Origin: Citrobacter amalonaticus
GTDB lineage: Bacteria; Pseudomonadota; Gammaproteobacteria; Enterobacterales; Enterobacteriaceae
Assembly (NCBI RefSeq): GCF_001559075.2
Contig: NZ_CP014015.2
Span: forward strand, 2,914,001-2,978,000
Reading direction: 5' to 3'
Length of the DNA: 64,000 bases
The notes beneath the pieces are model-generated. The model was not told the DNA's origin and searched no databases. It was given only the letters and a program-made list of their open reading frames with translations. The first letter of the stretch is position 1; the number at the start of each line of letters is the position of its first letter. A program made the translations under genes and the position numbers. Shown here piece by piece: positions 1-12,346 of this stretch.

Positions 1-192
1 GGCGTTGTTCATTTCTTCACGCACGATGTTCTCGACTTTTCTCAGGACGCGCACACCGGTCGGCAGCCAGGTGTATAACCCGGAGGCCAGCTTGCGGATC
101 ATCCCGGCGCGTAGCATCAGCTGGTGGCTGATCACCTCGGCGTCGGCAGGTGTCTCCTTCAGAGTGGAGAGCAGGTATTGGCTAGTACGCAT
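1..192 (-). CDS. proS: Prolyl-tRNA synthetase, N-terminal fragment (cut by window edge)
   Basis: The first 64 codons of prolyl-tRNA synthetase, the class II enzyme that charges tRNA-Pro in the cytoplasm. The visible N-terminus starts MRTSQYLLSTLKETPADAEV and continues through the GLYTWLPTGVRVL segment typical of bacterial ProS. The ATG lies at 190-192, and the frame runs off the left edge without a stop. The neighbour order proS-trmO-rcsF-metQIN is the enterobacterial one, which supports the call. An open frame on the opposite strand here is only a shadow. Confidence 0.95.
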   Translation of the reverse strand, partial: MRTSQYLLSTLKETPADAEVISHQLMLRAGMIRKLASGLYTWLPTGVRVLRKVENIVREEMNNA

Positions 193-302
193 GTTGTTAC
201 GGTTCCAGTTGAACGATCGAACAGGCTCAATGTGAGCCTGACACAAAAAAAGTAACTCAGTTTACCAGCGAGAAAGGGATGTCAAAAGAGAAGGGCGTGA
301 AA

Positions 303-1010
303 TTAGCGGGGTTCAAGCGCAAAGACTTCAAAACCTGTCTCGGTTACGCGCCAGCGCACGTTGAAATCATGCAGCCAGACAGCATAAGTTTTGCCTGTCT
401 CTTCCCCTTTTCGATAGGCAGGACGCGGATCCTGCGCCAGTACATCGCGAATAAACGTTTTCAACAGGGGATAACGTTTTTCCAGCGCGGGAAACTGTTG
501 CTCAATCTCGTCGGTAAAACTCACCGACATTTCGGCTTGCGGTGCCTGTTGCGCATAGCTGGCGGTCGCATTCGGTAGCGATTCCGCGAACGGCAGGTAG
601 GGTTTGATGTCGATGACCGGCGTACCGTCAACCAGATCCAGACTGCCCAGTTGCAGAATGACCTGATCTTTCTGACAGGCAATGCCTCTCAGTTCAACCA
701 GCGACATGCCGACGGGATTGGGGCGAAACGTTGAGCGCGTGGCGAATACGCCCATCCGCGCGTTGCCGCCAAGACGAGGCGGACGCACGGTTGGGCGCCA
801 TCCCCCTTCCATCGTCTGATGGAAAACAAAGATCACCCATAAGTGGCTGAATGCTTCAAGACCGCGTACCGCATCAGCCTGATTGTAAGGAGACAGCAGG
901 TGCAGTTCGCCGTTGACGCTTTTTACCAGCCCAGGCTGGCGGGGAACGGCGAACTTCTCTTTGTAAGGCGAGCGAATGACACCGATTTGCTCAAACTGAA
1001 AATGACTCAT
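303..1010 (-). CDS. trmO: tRNA (N6-threonylcarbamoyladenosine37-N6)-methyltransferase TrmO
   Basis: 235 residues, the usual length of E. coli TrmO (YaeB/TsaA). The enzyme methylates t6A37 in threonine tRNAs using SAM and has an unusual beta-barrel fold. The N-terminal part reads FEQIGVIRSPYKEKFAVPRQ, followed by LWVIFVFHQ and the FRPNPVGMSLVEL stretch that is the family signature. The start overlaps the rcsF stop by 4 bases (1007-1010), so the two are probably translationally coupled. Recognised from family motifs and from its place between rcsF and proS. Confidence 0.94.
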   Translation of the reverse strand: MSHFQFEQIGVIRSPYKEKFAVPRQPGLVKSVNGELHLLSPYNQADAVRGLEAFSHLWVIFVFHQTMEGGWRPTVRPPRLGGNARMGVFATRSTFRPNPVGMSLVELRGIACQKDQVILQLGSLDLVDGTPVIDIKPYLPFAESLPNATASYAQQAPQAEMSVSFTDEIEQQFPALEKRYPLLKTFIRDVLAQDPRPAYRKGEETGKTYAVWLHDFNVRWRVTETGFEVFALEPR

Positions 1011-1411
1011 TTAGCCGAGATGTTGAGCGCAGAACCAATGCAGACAGCCTGACGATAACAACCCGGCGTTCCGCTGGTGACTTCACAGCTATGCAATAAC
1101 ACGGCATTGGCTTTCATTTTCGACGCATTAATCTGCATGCGTTTACGTGCTGTCGGGATGTTCGGCGGAGAGTCCTGGTTAGAGGCCTGACAGGATTCAC
1201 CGGTCACTTCACCGAGATCGCGGAACGGCTTGCCGACCAGATCTTCAGCATTGGTATAAATTCTGACGGGAACCGCGCGCGGCGCTTTCGGTTTTTCCGG
1301 CTCCGCTTTAGGCGGGGTTGCGGTGCTTTGAACGGGTTCAACAGGGGATCTGCTTAGCATGGAACAGCCGCTCAGCATGAGTGCCAATAAACAGATCGGT
1401 AAAGCACGCAT
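1007..1411 (-). CDS. rcsF: Outer-membrane lipoprotein RcsF, Rcs stress sensor
   Basis: 134 residues. The N-terminus MRALPICLLALMLSGCSML is a lipoprotein signal with lipobox LSGC, so Cys16 should be lipidated. A proline-rich linker follows (about residues 25-48), then a C-terminal globular domain with four cysteines, consistent with the two disulfides of RcsF. The protein senses envelope damage and relieves IgaA inhibition of the Rcs phosphorelay. It is followed by trmO with a 4-base overlap and preceded by metQ about 118 bases upstream, beyond a hairpin. Confidence 0.95.
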   Translation of the reverse strand: MRALPICLLALMLSGCSMLSRSPVEPVQSTATPPKAEPEKPKAPRAVPVRIYTNAEDLVGKPFRDLGEVTGESCQASNQDSPPNIPTARKRMQINASKMKANAVLLHSCEVTSGTPGCYRQAVCIGSALNISAK

Positions 1412-1474
1412 AATATTTCCTCAATGAATGATCTAACTGTCACATATTGAATCAGGAGCTTGCATAAATGACAA

Positions 1475-1492
1475 GACGGGCAAACGCCCGTC
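1475..1492. terminator. Hairpin downstream of metQ
   Basis: A perfect 7-bp stem (gacgggc/gcccgtc) with a 4-base loop lies between the metQ stop and the rcsF start. On the minus strand it is followed by a modest T-rich run, so it may end the metNIQ transcript. No termination has been measured. Confidence 0.55.
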
Positions 1493-1529
1493 CTGAATGA
1501 TATTACAGATTGTGAAAAGCGCCTAAAAA

Positions 1530-2345
1530 TTACCAGCCCTTAACAGCACCACCGTTGAAGACTTTATTGGCGGCTTCGTAAACTTCGTCAGACTGATAGG
1601 CCTGAACGAATTTTTTCACGTTCTCCGCGTCTTTGTTATCTTCACGGGTCACGATCAGGTTGACGTACGGGGAATCTTTATCTTCAACGAAGATACCGTC
1701 TTTCGCCGGAGTGAGGTTGATCTGGCTGGCATAAGTGGTGTTGATCACCGCCAGAGCAATCTGCGCATCGTCAAGAGAACGCGGCAATTGCGGGGCTTCC
1801 AGCTCGACAATTTTCAGATTTTTCGGGTTCCCGACGATATCCAGTGAGGTCGGCAGCAGGCCCACGCCATCTTTCAGTTTGATCAGGCCCACTTTCTCAA
1901 GCAGCAGCAGGGAACGACCCAGGTTGGTCGGATCGTTAGGAACCGCGACCTGTGCGCCATCCTGAAGCTCATCCAGAGATTTGATTTTTTTGGAGTAGCC
2001 CGCAATCGGATAAACGAAGGTATTGCCTGCGGCAACCAGTTTGTAACCGCGATCTTTGATCTGCTGATCCAGATACGGTTTGTGCTGGAAAGCGTTGGCA
2101 TCGATATCGCCTTTGCTCAGCGCTTCGTTCGGCAGAACGTAGTCATTGAAGGTCACCAGCTCGACGTCCAGACCGTATTTTTCTTTCGCAACTTTTTGTG
2201 CGACCTCAGCCACCTGCTGTTCCGCACCGACAATCACGCCGACTTTGATGTGGTTTGGATCTTTTTCATCCTGACCGCAACCCACGAGTGCCAGAGAACC
2301 AATCAGGGCGCCGACTGCCGCAATGGTTTTGAATTTGAACGCCAT
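1530..2345 (-). CDS. metQ: D-/L-methionine ABC transporter substrate-binding lipoprotein MetQ
   Basis: 271 residues. The signal peptide ends at lipobox LVGC (Cys23), after which mature NlpA-family sequence begins with the KVGVIVGAEQQVAEVAQ motif. MetQ binds methionine in the periplasm and delivers it to the MetI/MetN importer. It is the last gene of the minus-strand metNIQ operon, 39 bases behind metI. Length and order match E. coli. Expression should follow MetJ control exerted upstream of metN. Confidence 0.96.
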   Translation of the reverse strand: MAFKFKTIAAVGALIGSLALVGCGQDEKDPNHIKVGVIVGAEQQVAEVAQKVAKEKYGLDVELVTFNDYVLPNEALSKGDIDANAFQHKPYLDQQIKDRGYKLVAAGNTFVYPIAGYSKKIKSLDELQDGAQVAVPNDPTNLGRSLLLLEKVGLIKLKDGVGLLPTSLDIVGNPKNLKIVELEAPQLPRSLDDAQIALAVINTTYASQINLTPAKDGIFVEDKDSPYVNLIVTREDNKDAENVKKFVQAYQSDEVYEAANKVFNGGAVKGW

Positions 2346-2384
2346 GCTTATTTCCTTAATGTGATAATTGTGTTTTGTAGAACG

Positions 2385-3038
2385 TTACTTGTGCGTCACA
2401 GTCCGGACGATACGATCGCCCGCGAACTGAATTAAATAAACCAGAACAACGAGTAATACCAGTACCGTATTCATAACAGTAGCATTGTATCCAATATATC
2501 CGTACTGATAGCCGATCTGTCCAAGACCGCCGGCACCCACGGCACCGCCCATGGCGGAATAACCGACCAGGGTAATCAGCGTAATCGTCGCGGCGTTCAC
2601 CAGCCCTGGCAGGGCTTCCGGCAGCAGCACTTTGCGTACGATTTGCAGCGGCGTTGCGCCCATTGCGCGAGAGGCTTCAATCAGGCCTGTCGGGATTTCC
2701 AGCAGGGCATTTTCCACCATACGAGCGATAAACGGCGCCGCACCGACGGTGAGCGGGACAATTGCGGCCTGCAAACCGATTGATGTCCCGACAATCACGC
2801 GAGTGAACGGAATCATCCATACCAGCAGAATAATGAACGGAATCGAACGGAAGATGTTCACAACCGCAGACAGCGTGCGGTAGAGCTTCGCGTTTTCAAT
2901 GATTTGTCCGGGACGCGTCACGTACAGCAGCACGCCAACGGGCAGACCAATCACAAAACCAAAGAAACCCGATACGAAGGTCATCGCCAGCGTTTCCCAG
3001 ACGCCACGAACCAGCAGCCACATCATCGGCTCAGACAT
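2385..3038 (-). CDS. metI: Methionine ABC transporter permease MetI
   Basis: 217 residues with about five hydrophobic segments. A BPD-transport EAA loop (EASRAMGATPLQIVRKVLLP, about residues 132-151) contacts the MetN ATPase. It forms the inner-membrane channel of the D/L-methionine importer as a homodimer. The start overlaps the end of metN by 8 bases (3031-3038), indicating translational coupling in metN-metI-metQ. Confidence 0.96.
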   Translation of the reverse strand: MSEPMMWLLVRGVWETLAMTFVSGFFGFVIGLPVGVLLYVTRPGQIIENAKLYRTLSAVVNIFRSIPFIILLVWMIPFTRVIVGTSIGLQAAIVPLTVGAAPFIARMVENALLEIPTGLIEASRAMGATPLQIVRKVLLPEALPGLVNAATITLITLVGYSAMGGAVGAGGLGQIGYQYGYIGYNATVMNTVLVLLVVLVYLIQFAGDRIVRTVTHK

Positions 3039-4062
3039 AACCCAGTACCTCTACTTTTACATGGTGTTCCTGCAGCCAGGCGATTGCGGCTTGCGTTTCT
3101 TCTTGTGTGCCGTGCATTTCAGTCAGCATGATGCCGAACTTCACGCCGCCGGCGTAATCCATCTGCGCGCTGATAATGTTGTTATTCACGTTAAAGCGAC
3201 GCGCCGTTTCGGAAAGCAGCGGCGCATCCACCGACTGACCGGTGAATTCCATACGCAACATTGGGACGCTGTCGACCGTCGACTCCGCTTTGAGGCGTGC
3301 CAGATAATCTTCCGGAATATCCAGATGCAGCGTTGACTGAATAAATTTCTGCGCCAGAGGCGTTTTCGGATGGGAAAACACTTCGCTGACGGTATCTTGC
3401 TCAATCAGTTCACCGTTGCTGATCACCGCCACGCAGTCGCAGATTCGCTTAACCACATCCATCTCGTGCGTGATCAGCAGAATGGTCAGACCCAGACGAC
3501 GGTTAATGTCTTTCAGCAGTTCGAGAATGGATCGCGTGGTGGCAGGATCCAGTGCGCTGGTCGCTTCGTCGCACAGCAGTACTTTCGGCTGGCTTGCCAG
3601 CGCACGGGCGATGGCGACACGCTGCTTCTGACCACCAGACAGGTTTGCAGGGTAGCTGTCGTGCTTATCACCCAAGCCTACGAGATCGAGCAGTTCCGTC
3701 ACGCGACGCTTAATCTCTTCTTTCGGGGTGTTGTCGAGTTCCAGCGGCAGCGCGACGTTACCAAAAACAGTTCGGGAGGCCAGCAGGTTAAAGTGCTGGA
3801 AAATCATGCCGATCTGGCGACGCGCTTTGGTCAGATCAGATTCAGATAGCGTCGTCAGTTCTTGTCCACCGACCTGAACACTCCCTTCAGTCGGGCGCTC
3901 CAGCAGGTTTACACAGCGGATCAGCGTACTTTTACCTGCGCCTGAGGCACCGATAACGCCATAAATTTGTCCGGCAGGAACATGCAGGCTAACGTTATTC
4001 AACGCCTGAATGGTGTGGGTCCCCTGATGGAACACTTTGGTGATATTCGAAAGTTTAATCAT
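3031..4062 (-). CDS. metN: Methionine ABC transporter ATP-binding protein MetN
   Basis: 343 residues. The nucleotide-binding domain carries Walker A GASGAGKST (residues 38-46), signature LSGGQKQRVAIARAL, Walker B KVLLCDEATSALD and a switch histidine in LLITHEMD. A C-terminal NIL/ACT-like domain (about residues 265-343) gives methionine trans-inhibition in this family. It powers MetI/MetQ import and is the first gene of the operon. A MetJ-type operator lies about 85 bases upstream. Confidence 0.97.
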   Translation of the reverse strand: MIKLSNITKVFHQGTHTIQALNNVSLHVPAGQIYGVIGASGAGKSTLIRCVNLLERPTEGSVQVGGQELTTLSESDLTKARRQIGMIFQHFNLLASRTVFGNVALPLELDNTPKEEIKRRVTELLDLVGLGDKHDSYPANLSGGQKQRVAIARALASQPKVLLCDEATSALDPATTRSILELLKDINRRLGLTILLITHEMDVVKRICDCVAVISNGELIEQDTVSEVFSHPKTPLAQKFIQSTLHLDIPEDYLARLKAESTVDSVPMLRMEFTGQSVDAPLLSETARRFNVNNNIISAQMDYAGGVKFGIMLTEMHGTQEETQAAIAWLQEHHVKVEVLGYV

Positions 4063-4144
4063 TGATTATTTTTATCGTAATGAAGTTACCGTGGCATTTT
4101 CGTCTGTCTGATGCGGTCAAAAGCCGTCAACAAAATGGATGTTA

Positions 4145-4168
4145 AGGCATCCAGACGTCTAAATCAAT
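4145..4168 (-). promoter_or_regulatory. Probable MetJ operator upstream of metNIQ
   Basis: An exact met-box octamer, agacgtct, occurs at 4153-4160 between the divergent metN and gmhB genes, flanked by weaker 8-mers. MetJ with SAM binds tandem 8-bp boxes of this consensus and represses methionine genes. Its position fits control of metN. Binding is inferred from sequence only. Confidence 0.7.
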
Positions 4169-4250
4169 CAGGGTTTCTACGATGAGCACTTTCTTGCCTG
4201 CCGAAACATGCGATACTAGCGCCACATGCCTTATTCAGGAGCTATAAAAG

Positions 4251-4817
4251 GTGGCAAAGTCCGTACCCGCAATTTTTCTCGACCGTGACGGCACAATTAA
4301 TGTTGATCACGGCTACGTACATGAAATCGACGAGTTCGAATTTATCGACGGCGTTATTGATGCTATGCGCGAGCTTAAAACCCTGGGTTATGCGCTGGTG
4401 GTTGTCACCAACCAGTCAGGGATTGCGCGCGGTAAATTTACTGAAGCCCAATTTGAGACATTAACAGAGTGGATGGACTGGTCATTGGCCGATCGCGATG
4501 TCGATCTCGACGGTATCTATTATTGTCCACACCACCCGCAAGGCAGCGTGGAAGAGTACCGCCAGGTTTGTGATTGCCGTAAGCCGCATCCCGGTATGCT
4601 GATCTCGGCCCGCGATTTCCTGCACATTGATATGGCCGCGTCTTATATGGTGGGCGACAAATTAGAAGATATGCAGGCGGCTGCGGCGGCAGGGGTCGGG
4701 ACAAAAGTGTTAGTGCGAACCGGTAAGCCCATCACTGCGGAAGCAGAAAATGCGGCAGATTGGGTATTAAATAGCCTTGCTGATCTGCCATCGGCGATAA
4801 AAAAGCAGCAAAAATAA
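4251..4817 (+). CDS. gmhB: D,D-heptose 1,7-bisphosphate phosphatase GmhB
   Basis: 188 residues from a GTG start at 4251, preceded by an aggagc ribosome-binding site. HAD-superfamily motif I is FLDRDGTIN with Asp11 and Asp13. A cysteine/histidine zinc loop (CPHHPQG then CDCRKP) is characteristic of GmhB. It removes the C7 phosphate from heptose bisphosphate during ADP-heptose synthesis for LPS core. Another gene of the pathway, gmhA, lies at 24483. It is slightly shorter than E. coli GmhB (191 residues). Confidence 0.95.
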   Translation: MAKSVPAIFLDRDGTINVDHGYVHEIDEFEFIDGVIDAMRELKTLGYALVVVTNQSGIARGKFTEAQFETLTEWMDWSLADRDVDLDGIYYCPHHPQGSVEEYRQVCDCRKPHPGMLISARDFLHIDMAASYMVGDKLEDMQAAAAAGVGTKVLVRTGKPITAEAENAADWVLNSLADLPSAIKKQQK

Positions 4818-4866
4818 GCATTATGATTAAAAGGTGAGCGGTTGAAATAAATCTGCATTTTTCCGC

Positions 4867-4900
4867 TTGTCTTCCTGAGTCGACCCCCTATAATGCGCCT
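4867..4900 (+). promoter_or_regulatory. rRNA operon promoter P1
   Basis: A -35 hexamer ttgtct (4867-4872) and a perfect -10 tataat (4889-4894) are separated by 16 bases. A GC-rich discriminator (gcgcctcc) follows, the layout of E. coli rrn P1 promoters, which are ppGpp-sensitive and activated by Fis. It serves the 16S gene starting at 5189. Confidence 0.85.
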
Positions 4901-4977
4901 CCATCGACACGGCAGATGTGAATCACTTCACAGAAAAACGCCAGTGAGATTGAAGAGAAAAATCCTGAAAATCAGGG

Positions 4978-5055
4978 TTGACTCTGAAAGAGGAAAGCGT
5001 AATATACGCCACCTCGCGACAGAGCGCTAAAGCGCGTCGCAACTGCTCTTTAACA
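4978..5055 (+). promoter_or_regulatory. rRNA operon promoter P2 and boxA antitermination site
   Basis: P2 has -35 ttgact (4978-4983) and -10 taatat (5000-5005) with 16-base spacing, about 110 bases after P1. The leader then contains tgctctttaaca at 5044-5055, the boxA sequence bound by NusB/NusE for rRNA antitermination. The stretch between gmhB and 16S (4818-5188) therefore holds rRNA control elements rather than a gene. Confidence 0.85.
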
Positions 5056-5188
5056 ATTTATCAGACAATCTGTGTGGGCACTCAGAGTGACATGGATTCT
5101 TAATGTCTTCGGACAATAAATGAATACCAAGTCTCAAAGAGTGAACACGTAATTCATTACGACGTTTAATTCTAAGAGCATCAAACTT

Positions 5189-6730
<1,542 letters not shown>

Positions 6731-6816
6731 CCTTAAAGAACCTGCCTTTGTAGTGTCCACACAGATTGTCTGATGAAAAGTGAATAGCAAGGCGTCTTGC
6801 CGAAGCAGACTTCAGT

Positions 6817-6892
6817 GTCCCCTTCGTCTAGAGGCCCAGGACACCGCCCTTTCACGGCGGTAACAGGGGTTCGAATCCCCTAGGGGACGCCA
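6817..6892 (+). tRNA. tRNA-Glu (anticodon TTC) in the 16S-23S spacer
   Basis: 76 nt folding as a full cloverleaf: acceptor gtcccct/aggggac, anticodon loop ctttcac with TTC, T-loop ggttcgaatcc, and an encoded CCA end. It is co-transcribed with the rRNAs and released from the spacer. In E. coli K-12, as I recall, the rrnH spacer carries Ile and Ala tRNAs, so this locus has the other spacer type. Confidence 0.98.
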
Positions 6893-7089
6893 CTTGCTGG
6901 TTTGTGTGAGTGAAAGTCGCCGGCCCCTGTATCTCAAAACTGACTCAGCGAGTCACGTTTGAGATATTTGCTCTTTAAAAATCTGGATCAAGCTGAAAAT
7001 TGAAACGACACACCGTTAATGGTGTGTTCGAGTCTCTCAAATTTTCGCAATCACGATGATGAATCGAAAGAAACATCTTCGGGTTGTGA

Positions 7090-9996
<2,907 letters not shown>

Positions 9997-10089
9997 ACAA
10001 CGCCGAAGATGTTTTGGCGGAATAGAGAGAATTTTCAGCCTGGATTCAGATTACGTCACTGCGTGAAAACGGGGTGATAAAACAGAATT

Positions 10090-10209
10090 TGCCTGGCGGC
10101 TGTAGCGCGGTGGTCCCACCTGACCCCATGCCGAACTCAGAAGTGAAACGCCGTAGCGCCGATGGTAGTGTGGGGTCTCCCCATGTGAGAGTAGGGAACT
10201 GCCAGGCAT
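10090..10209 (+). rRNA. rrfH: 5S ribosomal RNA
   Basis: 120 nt, from tgcctggcggc to gccaggcat with complementary ends, and the conserved ccgaactcagaagtgaaacg segment. It lies 93 bases after 23S and before a tRNA-Asp gene. Confidence 0.98.
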
Positions 10210-10261
10210 CAAATTAAGCAGTAAACTGATGTAAAAATCAGTGGTTGTAGAAAAATTCGGT

Positions 10262-10338
10262 GGAGCGGTAGTTCAGTTGGTTAGAATACCTGCCTGTCAC
10301 GCAGGGGGTCGCGGGTTCGAGTCCCGTCCGTTCCGCCA
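10262..10338 (+). tRNA. aspU: tRNA-Asp (anticodon GTC), distal gene of the rRNA operon
   Basis: 77 nt with acceptor ggagcgg/ccgttcc, anticodon loop ctgtcac (GTC) and encoded CCA. It follows 5S by 52 bases and precedes the operon terminator. Its sequence is identical to the tRNA-Asp gene at 19697-19773. Confidence 0.98.
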
Positions 10339-10347
10339 CTTATTAAG

Positions 10348-10375
10348 AGCCCTGAGTTAACACTCAGGGCTTTTT
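10348..10375 (+). terminator. rRNA operon terminator
   Basis: The stem agccctgagt...actcagggct is followed directly by a T-run (tttttctt). This is a standard intrinsic terminator, just after the last tRNA of the operon. Confidence 0.9.
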
Positions 10376-10502
10376 CTTTGCCTGAAATTTGATTGTTGCT
10401 AAAAACGCAAAAATCCTCTGCATTTTTCGCTCTTTTTCCACACAACGCAAAACGTCATAATCCTCTCAGTTAACGAACATGATGAATCAAAGAGGAATTA
10501 TT

Positions 10503-11306
10503 ATGACTATCCCTGCATTCGGTTTAGGTACCTTTCGTCTTAAGGACGATGTTGTTATTGCATCCGTAAAAACGGCTCTGGAGCTCGGTTACCGCGCTGT
10601 CGATACTGCACAAATCTATGATAATGAAGCAGCAGTTGGCCAGGCAATTGCCGAGAGTGGCGTTCCGCGCAATGAGTTGTACATTACGACCAAGATCTGG
10701 ATTGAGAATCTGAGCAAAGACAAGCTGATCCCAAGCCTGAAAGAGAGCCTGAAAAAACTGCGTACTGATTATGTTGATCTGACGCTGATCCACTGGCCAT
10801 CACCAAATGATGCCGTATCGGTTGAGGAATTCATGCAGGCGCTGCTGGAAGCGAAAAAACAGGGGCTGACGCGTGAAATCGGTATCTCTAACTTCACTAT
10901 CCCGTTGATGGAAAAAGCCATTGCGGCGGTGGGTGCGGAAAATATCGCGACGAACCAGATTGAACTGTCTCCTTACCTGCAAAACGGCAAAGTGGTTGAC
11001 TGGGCGAAAGCGCACGGTATCCACATTACGTCTTACATGACGCTGGCATATGGTAAGGCACTGAAAGATGAAGTGATTGCCCGCATTGCGGCGAAACACA
11101 ATGCCACCGCCGCTCAGGTGATCCTGGCATGGGCGATGGGCGAAGGTTACTCGGTCATTCCTTCTTCCACTAAGCGTGAAAACCTGGCGAGCAACCTGCT
11201 GGCGCTGGATCTAACGTTAGATGCCGAAGATAAAAAAGCGATCGCTGCTCTGGATTGCAACGATCGCCTGGTAAGCCCGGAAGGACTTGCACCGCAGTGG
11301 GATTAA
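10503..11306 (+). CDS. dkgB: 2,5-diketo-D-gluconate reductase B / methylglyoxal reductase (aldo-keto reductase)
   Basis: 267 residues from the ATG at 10503 (MTIPAFGLGTFRL), with agaggaatt as ribosome-binding site. An in-frame upstream ATG at 10479 gives a longer frame but lacks homologous sequence. AKR tetrad residues are visible: Asp34 and Tyr39 (VDTAQIYDNE), Lys in ITTKIW and His in LIHWP. It reduces 2,5-diketogluconate and reactive aldehydes such as methylglyoxal with NADPH in the cytoplasm. It follows the rRNA operon as in E. coli. Confidence 0.94.
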   Translation: MTIPAFGLGTFRLKDDVVIASVKTALELGYRAVDTAQIYDNEAAVGQAIAESGVPRNELYITTKIWIENLSKDKLIPSLKESLKKLRTDYVDLTLIHWPSPNDAVSVEEFMQALLEAKKQGLTREIGISNFTIPLMEKAIAAVGAENIATNQIELSPYLQNGKVVDWAKAHGIHITSYMTLAYGKALKDEVIARIAAKHNATAAQVILAWAMGEGYSVIPSSTKRENLASNLLALDLTLDAEDKKAIAALDCNDRLVSPEGLAPQWD

Positions 11307-11327
11307 TGCGTTAACCTCTGAATGCCT

Positions 11328-12242
11328 TTAACCCTCTTTAACAGCTCCTCCGGGAGCTGTTTTTATATGTTCACTCAGAAAGTCGATAAATGCCCGAATA
11401 CGCGTACTCACGGCACGGTCGCTGTAATAGACGGCGCTGAACGGCATCTCTACCGGCAGGCGTTTATCAGCCATCAGCTCCACCAGTTCACCTCGCGCGA
11501 TTTCCCGATCAATCATGTAGTCCGACAGGCAGGCAATGCCGTTTCCGCTGAGGCAGAGCTGTTTAAGCGTTTCACCGCTGTTTGACGAAATGCCACAGGT
11601 AATCTCGTGAAGTTGCCCATCGCTACAGGCGATGGGCCAGGTGTTGAGGGATACGGGTTCAGTGAAACCCAGGCACAGGTGTGCCTTCAGCTCTTCCACT
11701 GTTTCCGGCTTCCCGAATCGATCAAGATAGCCCGGCGAGGCGATAATCTTCCGATAGCTGTTAAAGAGTGGTCGGGCGCGTAAACTGGAATCCGTCAGGG
11801 TACCTGCACGGATCGCGACATCCACTTTTCTCTCGATCAGATTGATAAAGGTTTCGGAGGAAACAAGAGAGAGTGTAATTTCCGGATAACGTTCACGGAA
11901 AGGCTTTATCAACGGCATCAGAAAATGCAACATTACCGGCGTGGCGGCATCGATACGCAGCACCCCGCGTGGAGTGTTGCGTGTCTCCATGATTTCCGTT
12001 TCTGCCGCCGCCATCTCCTGCAGCAAAGACTGGACGCGGCGAAAATAGCGTTCACCTTCTTCTGTCAGACTGAGCTGCCGGGTTGTGCGGTTGAGTAAAC
12101 TTACGCCGAGCTTCATTTCCAGTTTTTTAACTGCCCGGCTTACCGCTGAGTTTGCCTGACCTAACTGTTCCGCCGCCCGGCTGAAACTACCGCTTTCTAC
12201 CACTGAAACAAAAATGGCGAGTTCTTCTGAGGTTGCTTTCAT
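11328..12242 (-). CDS. yafC: LysR-family transcriptional regulator YafC
   Basis: 304 residues with an N-terminal winged helix (FVSVVESGSFSRAAEQLGQANSAVSRAVKKLE, residues 11-42) and a LysR effector-binding domain from about residue 90. Length and place next to dkgB match E. coli YafC, whose targets are not well defined. It is divergent from the MFS gene at 12347 across about 104 bases. LysR proteins often control such neighbours, so exporter regulation is a reasonable inference. Confidence 0.9.
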   Translation of the reverse strand: MKATSEELAIFVSVVESGSFSRAAEQLGQANSAVSRAVKKLEMKLGVSLLNRTTRQLSLTEEGERYFRRVQSLLQEMAAAETEIMETRNTPRGVLRIDAATPVMLHFLMPLIKPFRERYPEITLSLVSSETFINLIERKVDVAIRAGTLTDSSLRARPLFNSYRKIIASPGYLDRFGKPETVEELKAHLCLGFTEPVSLNTWPIACSDGQLHEITCGISSNSGETLKQLCLSGNGIACLSDYMIDREIARGELVELMADKRLPVEMPFSAVYYSDRAVSTRIRAFIDFLSEHIKTAPGGAVKEG

Positions 12243-12346
12243 TTTTGCACCCGAAGCAAAATTGTATTGAGATTTTGGATATTTTTGTTATTAAACCATC
12301 CCGGCATACTGCGTGTCATCCGAATACTGATGATATGGAGTGATTT

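Noticed and set aside
5..235. Plus-strand open frame opposite proS
   Set aside because: It is the antisense shadow of the proS N-terminus, which has strong family sequence on the minus strand.
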